A stretch of DNA of 64,000 bases from VXMO01 sp034422835 (GTDB lineage: Bacteria; Chloroflexota; Dehalococcoidia; UBA6926). Each line of letters begins with the position of its first letter. The stretch's first letter is position 1. The stretch lies in assembly GCA_034422835.1 (NCBI GenBank), contig DAOUJJ010000009.1, positions 1 through 64,000 of the forward strand, in the 5' to 3' direction. The translations under genes were made by a program, and so were the position numbers. The notes beneath the pieces were generated by a model. The model did no database searches. It worked only from the letters and a program-made list of their open reading frames with translations, and had not been told where the DNA came from. Shown in pieces: positions 23,492-32,209 of the stretch.

Positions 23492-26434
23492 TTAGCGCCC
23501 TACGTCGCCAAACGCAGCTTGGCCTTCACGTATGGGGCTGGAAGCGGACTGGCTAACATAATTGGCCGGTAGCGCCGGCTCCTTAGAGCCGTGAATTGAT
23601 GGTTCGCGGGCAAGCAGTTCACGTATTTGAGCTACAGCGGCAACCGCGTCTTCGCCAAGTCCTAGCACGTCACGCACCAACCTCTCGTCCAACTCGATTC
23701 GCGCACGGTCAACCGCGCAACGATAGAACGCCTCGAATGTTCGGCCTTGGAAATCACGCCAAATGGAATCCGCTGCGTCCAACTGCCATTGCTGCAAGTG
23801 GCGTACATCGAGTGTGTGGAGGGTCTCCAGCATTCCACGGTTACCTCTGCCTCGCCCTTGCTGTGTCCTATTGGCGTGATCAGCATTAAGCAAAAGACCA
23901 AGAGTGGAGTTTAGCCACATTGTGAGAACTATTTCCGCAGCCGCTGTTATGTTGGCTGGGAGATTACGTGCCCGGGCAGAGAACCACGAACTGACTCCTA
24001 GAGAACGTATGGGTGTGCGAACTGCCAGTATTGGCTGTGATGTATATCTGACATCGCCTGCTAACTGGAGCGTTCCGGAACGAGCCCATAATTGTTCATG
24101 GCGTCTATTTGGTTTTGGAACTAACCATGCGTTTGGCTCTGCAATCAATCCATTGTGAATACGAGAATCCAGACTCCACAGCGCAGGGAACTGTGCATCG
24201 TCACTGCGCCCATGAAAGCCGTCAAATGCACCGTTTGCGCCTCGGATGACGCGATGATCCGGCCCGACGTCAGCTACCTCTGCCATTGGCGCGATTGGTA
24301 GTCGCCCGCTGATAGAGCCACCCGTTTCAGGGTTTGCCAAGTAGCCGTTCTTAAGGCCGATCGCGATCTGGCCAGTGAGTGCTCGACGCCAGCGCGCGCC
24401 CGTCCAGCCGTCCTCACCAACGGGACCGTAGACTACTTCACCCCACTGTTCTCCGCCAACCATCAGGGCTGTGCCACCCACAGGTGGGCCATCGGAGTGC
24501 AGCGTCGGCTGCTGCGCAACAGCGTTGATTGCGTTGACAATAGCCAGCGCATCGATTTCCCGCCCCGCGGCTCGCCACAAGTTCACGAATCGTCCCCTGC
24601 CGGACGGTTGCTCCTCGTCAGTCAGACGGCGGGCAACCACCAGTGTCTCAGCTATTTTCGTGTCATACGACATGGCCTGCGTTTCAGGATCATGGGATGA
24701 AACGACGAACTCAATTTCGTACCGTTCAGCCAACATCGCTCGCACCGCGCGCCATGATTCACCAAACAGCGCGGTCACAGGCAGAACCAGTGCAATTCTT
24801 CCACCGGGCTTTACAAGACGATCTGCCAGCACCGTAAAGGATGAGCCGTGGCCTGCCATCTGGTTGGCTGCCGTCCCCCTTAGTAGGGTAGATGTTCTTT
24901 GTGCAATGGCTTGTCGCGACTTCTCATCTCCCTCTGGAATATCGAAAACGCGAGCGAGCGCCTCTCCCTTTCCACCATCACTGCCCCTTCTTATGTAAGG
25001 CGGATTGGAAATCACGAGGTTCACAGTAGGACGAGGAATTGGATACGCTGCGGAGCCAGTGCTCTGCATGCTTTCACGAGTCATAGAAACCGAAGACTGA
25101 AGGGCATCGCCAACCAGCCAATCCAGTGAGCCAAAGTGTATAGCTCCGTCATCCATGCCGTACTTGAGAGTATGTAGATCCATATTCTCAAATCGAACGG
25201 TTGGCGACATGGCCGCAAGCGTAGAGGCGGTCATATGAATGGCGGCGGAAACGACGTCCGTTCCAAGAATGACTTTCTCGACGAGCGCGTTGTGGATTGT
25301 AGAATCCGCATTTTGGGACTGCACCGATGAGGCGTGATTCTGAACAATTTGCCGGTATGCTGCCATGAGAAGCGTGCCTGTGCCGCAAGCTGGATCAACT
25401 ATAGAAAATGCCGAAATGTCCTTCGCTTCGCCCCATGAAACATGGCTCCATCGTTCTGGCGCGAGCGCAAGACCTGCAAGGATGATTGAGGCAGGAACGC
25501 TGGTGTAGTACGCAGCCAACAGCTTGCGCTCGGCCACCAGCCGGTTGAATGTTCGACCTGCAAGGTCATGTTGCCCGACGACGCCCAGACCCAATAGCGC
25601 CTCCGCCGTGTTGGCGCAGTCCCGAAGTATATCGTAGGCCTCCAAATCGTCATCTTCACTACTGGCAATTCCTGCCAAAACGTCCCGTGCCATCTGGAAA
25701 ATCGGGTAGTAGTCAATGCTCAGGATGTGATCCCATGCCTGTAGCAGCTTTATCCGAGAGAACGCGCCGCCGGACATAGCGGATGTAACAGGCGAGAACT
25801 CCGAACTTACGCTTGCCAACCTCTCCTGGAAAACCATCGCGTTGATGATGACAAGCCCGGCCATGTTGGCTGCTTCGTCATTTGGATACGCATCAAAGAC
25901 TCTCGCCGTCCTGTCAAGAGTTCCCGGGCGAGCATAGAGATGCGCCCCTGCTCGCTTCGCTCCTTTTTCAAGTAAGTCAACAGCTTCATCAAGATTGCCC
26001 GGTGGCGCTGTGACGCGCCTGACGGCCTCCGCGAGATCAAGAGCCGTTCCCGTTAGCCATGGGCCGGACGTGCCATCGATTCGCCATTCGCGCCACGTTA
26101 GTTGGGTAGCAGCAAGGCGGTCAGGCAACTGATTCTGATTGGTCGTGCGCAGATTTGTGGGGACGGATACCGCAAAGACGTTCTGCACTGTCCGTCCATC
26201 GATTTCCATGCCCAATCGTGACAATGCATCTGCCTCGACAGTGGCCGCAGGAACGAACTCGGTTTCAACGATTACGGGGCCATTTGTGCGACGGACAATG
26301 ATGTCAGGCCGCCTACGACCCTGCAACGTCTCGGCGACCGCGTCCAGATTGCCGCGTACTGCCCACAATCGTGCTAGGGCCGCGTTGAGAATGCTCTCAT
26401 GAGATCGATCGCCTTGGCCGTATCGAGTTGTCAT
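23492..26434 (-). CDS. Large N6-adenine DNA methylase, putative single-chain restriction-modification enzyme
   Basis: About 980 residues. The SAM-binding motif I is DPACGTGTLL (from residue 347) and the catalytic N6-adenine motif IV is NPPYI (from residue 477); the C-terminal third probably recognises DNA. The N-terminal 100 residues contain PD at 43-44 and VETE at 56-59, a PD-(D/E)xK-like arrangement with Glu in place of Lys, so a nuclease is possible but unproven. No separate specificity or restriction subunit is adjacent. It is convergent with the solute-binding gene and more AT-rich than its neighbours. ATG 26434 has no Shine-Dalgarno but has TACATT exactly 6 nt upstream, indicating a leaderless mRNA; an earlier in-frame start at 26449 is less likely. 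It appears inserted into the catabolic region. Confidence 0.82.
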   Translation of the reverse strand: MTTRYGQGDRSHESILNAALARLWAVRGNLDAVAETLQGRRRPDIIVRRTNGPVIVETEFVPAATVEADALSRLGMEIDGRTVQNVFAVSVPTNLRTTNQNQLPDRLAATQLTWREWRIDGTSGPWLTGTALDLAEAVRRVTAPPGNLDEAVDLLEKGAKRAGAHLYARPGTLDRTARVFDAYPNDEAANMAGLVIINAMVFQERLASVSSEFSPVTSAMSGGAFSRIKLLQAWDHILSIDYYPIFQMARDVLAGIASSEDDDLEAYDILRDCANTAEALLGLGVVGQHDLAGRTFNRLVAERKLLAAYYTSVPASIILAGLALAPERWSHVSWGEAKDISAFSIVDPACGTGTLLMAAYRQIVQNHASSVQSQNADSTIHNALVEKVILGTDVVSAAIHMTASTLAAMSPTVRFENMDLHTLKYGMDDGAIHFGSLDWLVGDALQSSVSMTRESMQSTGSAAYPIPRPTVNLVISNPPYIRRGSDGGKGEALARVFDIPEGDEKSRQAIAQRTSTLLRGTAANQMAGHGSSFTVLADRLVKPGGRIALVLPVTALFGESWRAVRAMLAERYEIEFVVSSHDPETQAMSYDTKIAETLVVARRLTDEEQPSGRGRFVNLWRAAGREIDALAIVNAINAVAQQPTLHSDGPPVGGTALMVGGEQWGEVVYGPVGEDGWTGARWRRALTGQIAIGLKNGYLANPETGGSISGRLPIAPMAEVADVGPDHRVIRGANGAFDGFHGRSDDAQFPALWSLDSRIHNGLIAEPNAWLVPKPNRRHEQLWARSGTLQLAGDVRYTSQPILAVRTPIRSLGVSSWFSARARNLPANITAAAEIVLTMWLNSTLGLLLNADHANRTQQGRGRGNRGMLETLHTLDVRHLQQWQLDAADSIWRDFQGRTFEAFYRCAVDRARIELDERLVRDVLGLGEDAVAAVAQIRELLAREPSIHGSKEPALPANYVSQSASSPIREGQAAFGDVGR

Positions 26435-26440
26435 GGCACA

Positions 26441-26446
26441 AATGTA
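26441..26446 (-). promoter_or_regulatory. -10 element for leaderless methylase mRNA
   Basis: TACATT on the - strand, 6 nt before ATG 26434. No convincing -35. Confidence 0.4.
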
Positions 26447-26555
26447 CAATCTAATCCGAACATTCCGCTAGTGACCGCCACGGCAACCCTGTACTCCCGC
26501 CATCGTATAGACTGTGCGCGAGGACAAACGCACCGCCAGAGAAGGGCGCAGACTC

Positions 26556-26966
26556 ATGGAATTCAATACGGATCTGAACTATATCAGTATCATTGCCGCG
26601 ACGATTGTGGCGTTTGTGATTGGCGGGGCGTGGTACTCGCCGATTCTGTTCGCCAGGCCGTGGATGCGTGAGAACGGTTTCACTGAGGATGATCACCGGG
26701 GCAACCTCCTTCGCATGTTCGGTGGAGCTGCTGTCATGCTGCTCATCGCGGCCTATGTGCTTTCACTTGTGATTGGTGACGACTCGTCGCTTCTTGAGGG
26801 GCTGCGGACCGGGCTAACCGTTGGCGCCGCGTTCGTTGCCGCTTCTTTCGCCGTCACGTACCTCTTCGAGAAGAAATCGCCCACGCTGTTTGTCATCAAC
26901 GCCGGGTATCACGTCGTGACGTTCACGGTGATGGGCGCGATCATCGGCGCAACGTCCACGCTGTAA
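26556..26966 (+). CDS. DUF1761 family small membrane protein
   Basis: About 137 residues with four predicted membrane segments. The opening helix with the GGAWYSPILFARPWM signature is typical of DUF1761 proteins of unknown function. ATG 26556 is chosen over the upstream in-frame start at 26514 because the hydrophobic domain begins there and GAAGGGCG precedes it. A TATAGA near 26505 could be its -10. It sits between the inserted methylase and an ACAD. Confidence 0.8.
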   Translation: MEFNTDLNYISIIAATIVAFVIGGAWYSPILFARPWMRENGFTEDDHRGNLLRMFGGAAVMLLIAAYVLSLVIGDDSSLLEGLRTGLTVGAAFVAASFAVTYLFEKKSPTLFVINAGYHVVTFTVMGAIIGATSTL

Positions 26967-27001
26967 TAGACGAGGCTCCGCGCACTCGAACCGTACCGCT
27001 T

Positions 27002-27034
27002 GGCTTTACCCCACTCCCGCGCGGTGCTACATTG
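27002..27034 (+). promoter_or_regulatory. Promoter of ACAD 27104, shared architecture with 30844-30876
   Basis: GGCTTTACC (27002-27010), 15 nt, then TGC-TACATT (27026-27034): a -35 TTTACC 18 nt from an extended -10. The same GGCTTTACC with identical spacing to TGCTA stands before the ACAD at 30957, so the two genes may be co-regulated. Confidence 0.5.
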
Positions 27035-27103
27035 CCCGCATGAAAGCGGCCGTCGCCAGGACGGCATCGCCAAATCATCGTTGAACGATGAGGGGGAGGC
27101 AGG

Positions 27104-28315
27104 ATGGACTTCTCAACGAACCCCGCCGATGAGGCCTTTCGAGCCGAATTGCGCGAGTTCCTCGCAAAAGAGTGGGACCCCAAGGACTACGACGCCTACG
27201 CGATGAACGTCTGGTCGTACGACTATGACAATCCCGGCGCGCGTGACCATGCGGAGCAGTTTCAACAGAAGCTGATTGATCGCGGCTGGTGGACGATGGC
27301 GTGGCCGGAGGAGTACGGCGGGCAGGACGCGCCGATCTCTCGGCAGCTCGTCTACTCGGAGGAGATGGCATACCACAACGCGCCCGCCTCGCAACCGCAG
27401 GCCAACGTCGCAGGCGCAATCATGATTCATGGCACGGACTGGATGAAGGACACGTTCCTGGACGGGATGCGGAACAACACCGTCAATTGGGCGCAGGGTT
27501 TCTCTGAGCCGAATGCCGGAACGGATCTCGCCTCGCTGGCGACGCGCGGTGTGGAGGACGGCGATGATTTCGTCGTCACCGGCCAGAAGATATGGTCGTC
27601 CGGTTCCCACTTCGCCAACTGGTACCACGTGCTGGTGCGAACGGACCCCGAGGCTCCAAAGCACCGCGGCATCACGTACCTCGCCATGCAGCTCAAGGAT
27701 GATGAGGGCAACCAGATGCCCGGCATCACCCTGCGGCCTCTGTATGACATGCTCGGCCGCCGGCGCTGGAACGAGGTATTCATGGACGAAGTCCGTGTGC
27801 CGCGGCACCAGATCATCGGCGAGGTCAATCGCGGTTGGTACGCGGCGATGACAACCCTCAACTTTGAGCGAACCGGCATCGACGGCGCCGCCCGCCTGAT
27901 CGGTGTGCTGGATCGTTACCTGGCTGAGATGCGCGGCGTGACGTTCAACGGGGAGTCGCCGCTGAAGGATGACGTCATCCGCCATATCCTTGCGGACGCG
28001 CGGATTACGTTGGAGGCCGACCGGATGCTGGCCTATCGCGTGGCGTGGATGCAGGCGAACGGCGAGGTGCCGCAGGCGGAGGGGGCGATCTCCGGCTATC
28101 GCGCGCTGGCGACGGCCAAGTTCACGTTCTGGCCCGCCCTGGCCAAGGCGATCGGCCCCTACAGGGCGTTGCTGAAGGGTGAGAGCCGCGCGCCGGGCAA
28201 CGGCAAGTACGGCACGAACTACGCCCTCTCCATGACGACGGGTTTCGGCGGCGGCGGCGGGCTGGCGTTGGGCCCCAACATCATCGCCCAACGCGGGCTG
28301 GGCTTGCCGCGGTAG
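27104..28315 (+). CDS. Acyl-CoA dehydrogenase family protein, subfamily B (FAD motif lost)
   Basis: 403 residues. Standard ACAD domain order with QGFSEPNAGTDLASL, GQKIWSSGSHFANW and LRPLYDMLGRRRWNE. The C-terminal FAD-contact motif is replaced by GGGGGLALGPN before RGLGLPR. It is closest to the copy at 14307 (both have TNYALSM before the glycine run). ATG after GGGGGAGGCAGG. Unlike the other B copies it has no A-type gene directly upstream; a methylase and a DUF1761 gene lie there instead. Confidence 0.88.
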   Translation: MDFSTNPADEAFRAELREFLAKEWDPKDYDAYAMNVWSYDYDNPGARDHAEQFQQKLIDRGWWTMAWPEEYGGQDAPISRQLVYSEEMAYHNAPASQPQANVAGAIMIHGTDWMKDTFLDGMRNNTVNWAQGFSEPNAGTDLASLATRGVEDGDDFVVTGQKIWSSGSHFANWYHVLVRTDPEAPKHRGITYLAMQLKDDEGNQMPGITLRPLYDMLGRRRWNEVFMDEVRVPRHQIIGEVNRGWYAAMTTLNFERTGIDGAARLIGVLDRYLAEMRGVTFNGESPLKDDVIRHILADARITLEADRMLAYRVAWMQANGEVPQAEGAISGYRALATAKFTFWPALAKAIGPYRALLKGESRAPGNGKYGTNYALSMTTGFGGGGGLALGPNIIAQRGLGLPR

Positions 28316-28357
28316 GGGTCTGTCAACGGCTCACCTAGCGCCGAGTCAATTGACGCT

Positions 28358-29359
28358 ATGACATCCAAAGAAACTCGGGCGCTGGAAAGGGCAGTGGAAC
28401 TTTGTCGTGAGGCTCCTCTCTACAGAAGAGGCAATGTCTCCTATGAACAGGATGACGTGCTTCGCGAACTCAAAGTGTTGATGAACGGTGTCATGACACT
28501 CTGTAGAATCGCTGACGATCTGTTCGAGGACATTGACGCATCCAAGCGTCAAATAACCATTAGAGAAGAAACGATGCTCGCGGTCTTGTATAGGGCTGTG
28601 TGTGATTTGGGTTATGAAGCTTTGGTCATCGATTCTATGTCTTCTGACGATCCCGAAGAAAACCTGATTGAAGTTTGGAACTTGCTCGACCTAAGGCACC
28701 CCTTTACTTCGTCCCCTACTCAACTTCTGGGTTTGCCTAAGGATGTGTTAGCCCTTGATATCGCGGCCAACATGCTCACTGAACGTATCGCACAGATTCG
28801 CGGCCGTGGTATTCCGATGGATGAGGAACCCGATCCTAACGACTACGAAGGAATTAGAGCATTCGCCAGGGAGTTGCTAGAGCCACATTGCTGGCCCTTG
28901 TTGCCTGAAAGGGCTCCGACGGACTCAGACATCAAAGCGGGTACACCAAGGTGGCGTGGATACAGACTATTACGCCGCTTAAGGCTTCCAACAATCGGTG
29001 AACTTAGTTGCCTTGGCTTACCAACCCTGATAACGGCCGCTCTCCTGTTCATGTTCTGGTACAACACTGTAGATGGATGGTTAATTGGGATTAGTCTTGC
29101 AATGGGTTTTCTTGGCTTATACAGCCATGTCGGCACTAAGCGAGAAAGAAGGGCGGCAATAAAGAAGGAATTCGACTATAAGCGGGAAAGCATGGTTGTC
29201 CCGGAAACAGTCATCGAGTCAATTGAGGACTTCGCGAAACGGCTCATGAGCGCGGTGCGAGCAGGGCCACGCGGCATGCATGAGATATTTCGACCGCTTG
29301 AAATCACAGAGCCCATGGTAGACGACTGGATGCGCATGCATCCTCCACCACGAGAATAA
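28358..29359 (+). CDS. Uncharacterised AT-richer membrane protein
   Basis: 333 residues of unknown function. A soluble, mostly helical N-terminal part (1-215) is followed by two adjacent membrane helices (about 228-265) and a basic, helical C-terminal cytoplasmic tail. Codon use is clearly more AT-rich than the flanking ACADs, suggesting transfer. The ATG lacks a good Shine-Dalgarno. It stands alone between an ACAD and a solute-binding gene, where a defence or stress effector could fit, but nothing in the sequence proves that. Confidence 0.6.
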   Translation: MTSKETRALERAVELCREAPLYRRGNVSYEQDDVLRELKVLMNGVMTLCRIADDLFEDIDASKRQITIREETMLAVLYRAVCDLGYEALVIDSMSSDDPEENLIEVWNLLDLRHPFTSSPTQLLGLPKDVLALDIAANMLTERIAQIRGRGIPMDEEPDPNDYEGIRAFARELLEPHCWPLLPERAPTDSDIKAGTPRWRGYRLLRRLRLPTIGELSCLGLPTLITAALLFMFWYNTVDGWLIGISLAMGFLGLYSHVGTKRERRAAIKKEFDYKRESMVVPETVIESIEDFAKRLMSAVRAGPRGMHEIFRPLEITEPMVDDWMRMHPPPRE

Positions 29360-29404
29360 AACTCAACAAAAGAAGAGACGCCCTCGCCGTAGCAAGGACG
29401 TCGG

Positions 29405-29425
29405 CCCAGTGATACGCTCACTGGG
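29405..29425. other. Perfect hairpin in the 283-bp gap before the LIV-type binding protein
   Basis: CCCAGTGA (29405-29412) and TCACTGGG (29418-29425) with a 5-nt loop. There is no T-run, so it is a weak terminator candidate. The gap 29360-29642 has no gene; it also contains TATAAT at 29521-29526 without a good -35, possibly the promoter of the next gene. Confidence 0.4.
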
Positions 29426-29642
29426 GTGGTATACACACGTTAGTGCTCTAATACTGATACGTCAACTGACAGAGCGCTTGGAAAGGTCAAGCGGCTCCGA
29501 TTCCCTGCTTACAGCAAACTTATAATCAGGGCGAGACGGCTCGCGGAACGTTACCTAATCATAGTAGTCGTCCAAATCCATGGCTACCAGCTATAGTGGT
29601 AAAGAATAGTGGCTGACTGTAGAAGACACACCTAATCCCGGA

Positions 29643-30833
29643 ATGAATCTCTCTATCGGCAATCGCATGCGAATCGGGGCCGTCCTCGTTGGTCTCATAG
29701 TGGCGCTTACCCTTCTTGCGTGTAGCCCGGCAGACGAGGAGCAAGAGGCGGGCCCGTTCACGATTGGGGTGATGGAGTCGCTGACAGGCATCGGCGAAAC
29801 GTATGGCACGGTGGCGAGCCAGGCCAAGGAGATGGCCCTCGACGAGATCAACGCTGCGGGCGGTATTGACGGCCGCCCGCTTGAGTTCGTCGTCGAGGAT
29901 TCGAAATGTGCTGCACAGGATGCCATCGCGGCGTACAACAAGCTCACGCAGGTTGATGGTATGAAGATCATCCTTGGTCCCTCGTGCAGCAGCGCCATGC
30001 TTGCCGTTGCCCCTCTGGCAGAGGCTGACGGGGTGGTCCTTTTCTCAGGCCTCGCAAGCAATCCTGATATCGCCAATGCCGGCGACTACATATTCCGAAC
30101 GCAGATAAGCGATGTCTTTGTCGGCATCGACACCGGGAACACCTTGTGGGCAGACGGCATCCGCACACTCGCGACGATTACGGAGACCACGGACTACGCG
30201 GAAGGTGTTCGGCGAACCTCAGTTGAGCAGTTCGAAACACGCGGCGGCGAGGTTGTTGCCGCAGAGCGATACCAGTCGGACACCCTTGATTTCCGGGTGC
30301 ATCTGACCAAACTCTTCCAGGCCAACCCGGATGCGCTCCACATAGCTCCGCAATCCGAGTTCTCGGCGGGCTCCATCATGAAGCAGGCCAGGGAACTGGG
30401 CTATACAGGGCCGATCTACGCGGAGACCGTGTCAGTGGGGACGACAGCCCTTGAGATTGCCGGTGAGGCCGCGACGGGTGTGAAAGCCATTACTGCCGAC
30501 CTCGATCCCGGTAATGAAAAAGGGCAGCAAGTCCTTGCGGATTTCAGGGAACGCTACGACTACGTGACCTTGCCCTGGCATCTGGGATCCGCATATGACG
30601 ACGTTTATATTGCCGCGGAGTGCCTTAAACAGACCGGCGATGACAGTGACGCCGACGGTTTCCGGGACTGCCTGTATGAAATCACATGGAGCGGAGCTAT
30701 CGGCGACAACTACAGCTTTGACGCGAATGGGGAGGTCGTCGGGCTGTCTCGGGTCGTTGTCGAAGTCCTGCCGCTCGCGGAAAGGACTGAGGCCGTCAAG
30801 TACAGGGTGATTGGTTCTGCGCCACGACCGTAG
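29643..30833 (+). CDS. Branched-chain amino acid-type ABC solute-binding lipoprotein
   Basis: 396 residues. The lipoprotein signal ends at TLLAC. A periplasmic-binding-protein type I (Peripla_BP_6, LivK-like) domain then runs to the end (IGVMESLTGIGETYG, DEINAAGGIDGRPLE, ILGPSCSSAM). It should bind an amino acid, urea or short organic acid for an ABC importer. No permease or ATPase genes flank it. Its position among ACADs suggests supply of a substrate for CoA-dependent catabolism. Confidence 0.92.
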   Translation: MNLSIGNRMRIGAVLVGLIVALTLLACSPADEEQEAGPFTIGVMESLTGIGETYGTVASQAKEMALDEINAAGGIDGRPLEFVVEDSKCAAQDAIAAYNKLTQVDGMKIILGPSCSSAMLAVAPLAEADGVVLFSGLASNPDIANAGDYIFRTQISDVFVGIDTGNTLWADGIRTLATITETTDYAEGVRRTSVEQFETRGGEVVAAERYQSDTLDFRVHLTKLFQANPDALHIAPQSEFSAGSIMKQARELGYTGPIYAETVSVGTTALEIAGEAATGVKAITADLDPGNEKGQQVLADFRERYDYVTLPWHLGSAYDDVYIAAECLKQTGDDSDADGFRDCLYEITWSGAIGDNYSFDANGEVVGLSRVVVEVLPLAERTEAVKYRVIGSAPRP

Positions 30834-30843
30834 GGCTTCCTGA

Positions 30844-30876
30844 GGCTTTACCTTGACGGCGTGCGCGTGCTATCGT
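30844..30876 (+). promoter_or_regulatory. Promoter of ACAD 30957, shared architecture with 27002-27034
   Basis: GGCTTTACC (30844-30852), 15 nt, TGC-TATCGT (30868-30876). The -35/-10 spacing of 18 nt and the extended -10 match the promoter before ACAD 27104. The leader is about 75 nt. Confidence 0.5.
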
Positions 30877-30956
30877 TCACGGGTTGAGTCAGGGGGGCAA
30901 CTCGTTGACCGTCACGCGGTGTCGGACGAGTTGTGGATAAAGGGGGAAACGTCCAT

Positions 30957-32159
30957 ATGGACTTCCGGTTCACGCCTGAGGCACAGCAGATACAGCAAGA
31001 AGCTATCGAGTTTACTCGAAGAGAGTGGGAACCCGGCAAGTGGGATACCCAGATCCTGGTCAACTGGCACCACCAGGTGGATGAGGCTGAAGAGGCCGTC
31101 AACGAATTTGAGAAGAAGCTCGTCAACAAGGGTTGGTGGACGATGCACTGGCCCACCGAGTTCGGCGGGCAGGACGCCTCCATCGAGGTTCAGCTCGCAT
31201 ACCGCGAGGCGATGTCCTACGCCGGCGCGCCCGCGTCACTGGGCGGCGGTCTTGTTGCTCCGGTCCTGATGCTCGCGGCGCCCAAGTGGATGCAGGATGA
31301 GTTCCTGCCGGGCATTGCAAGCGCGGATCTCGAATTTTCGCAGGGTTTCTCAGAGCCGGACGCAGGTTCCGATCTTGGTTCGCTCAAGACGCGCGCCGTC
31401 CGTGACGGCGACGACTATCTCATCAGCGGCCAGAAGATCTGGGGCACGTACCGCAATCCGTGGATCCACATCCTTGTGCGAACGGATCCCGACGCCCCCA
31501 AGCATCGTGGCATCACCTACCTCCTCGCGCCACTCAAGGACGCCGACGGCGAGTTCATGCCGGGCGTGCAGGTGCGAAAGATTCCTGACGCGCTTGGACG
31601 CCATCGCTGGGACGAGCTTTTCATGGAGAACTGGCGCGTTCCTGCGCGGTACATCCTCGGCGAGGAGAATCGCGGCTGGTATACGGCGATGACGACTCTC
31701 TCCTTTGAGCGATCCAACATCCAGGCGCCCGCCACGATGCAGCGCCAGATCGAGGAGTACATCGCATTTGTCCGCCAATTGAAGGCAACACGCGGCTTCA
31801 GCCCGCTGGATGATGCGCCGTTCCGCCACCAGATGGCCAATCTCCGCATTGAGATTGAGACCCTGCGCATGATCGCCTACCGGGTCGGCTGGATGCAGAG
31901 CCGCGGCGAGATTCCCCAGAAGGAATCCTCCATGAGCAAGCTCTGGGCGGACGTGCAGTATCAGAAGACGATGAAGACTCTTGCGCGCGGCCTCCAGGAG
32001 TACGGCAACCTGCTGCCGACGCAGGAGGGCATCGACATGCCGAACGAGGGATTCCTGAACAATCGCGCGTTCATGTCCGGCACACTTAGTGTCGCCGGCG
32101 GCACAACTGAAGTTCAGCGCCAGATTATCGCGCAGAGAGGCCTCGGCCTACCGCGCTAA
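30957..32159 (+). CDS. Acyl-CoA dehydrogenase family protein, subfamily C
   Basis: About 400 residues. ACAD domains with QGFSEPDAGSDLGSL, GQKIWGTYRNPW and FMENWRVPARYILGEENRGWY, the last shared only with the next gene. The FAD-contact motif is kept as AGGTTEVQRQ before RGLGLPR. ATG 30957 with AGGGGGAAAC upstream is preferred to an in-frame GTG at 30933. With 32210 and 33507 it forms a three-gene run with 50-80 nt gaps, probably one operon driven by the promoter at 30844-30876. Confidence 0.9.
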   Translation: MDFRFTPEAQQIQQEAIEFTRREWEPGKWDTQILVNWHHQVDEAEEAVNEFEKKLVNKGWWTMHWPTEFGGQDASIEVQLAYREAMSYAGAPASLGGGLVAPVLMLAAPKWMQDEFLPGIASADLEFSQGFSEPDAGSDLGSLKTRAVRDGDDYLISGQKIWGTYRNPWIHILVRTDPDAPKHRGITYLLAPLKDADGEFMPGVQVRKIPDALGRHRWDELFMENWRVPARYILGEENRGWYTAMTTLSFERSNIQAPATMQRQIEEYIAFVRQLKATRGFSPLDDAPFRHQMANLRIEIETLRMIAYRVGWMQSRGEIPQKESSMSKLWADVQYQKTMKTLARGLQEYGNLLPTQEGIDMPNEGFLNNRAFMSGTLSVAGGTTEVQRQIIAQRGLGLPR

Positions 32160-32209
32160 GAAATCAATGCCGGAAACCCCACAATTGGGTTAGAGCAAAG
32201 GAGGGGGGA

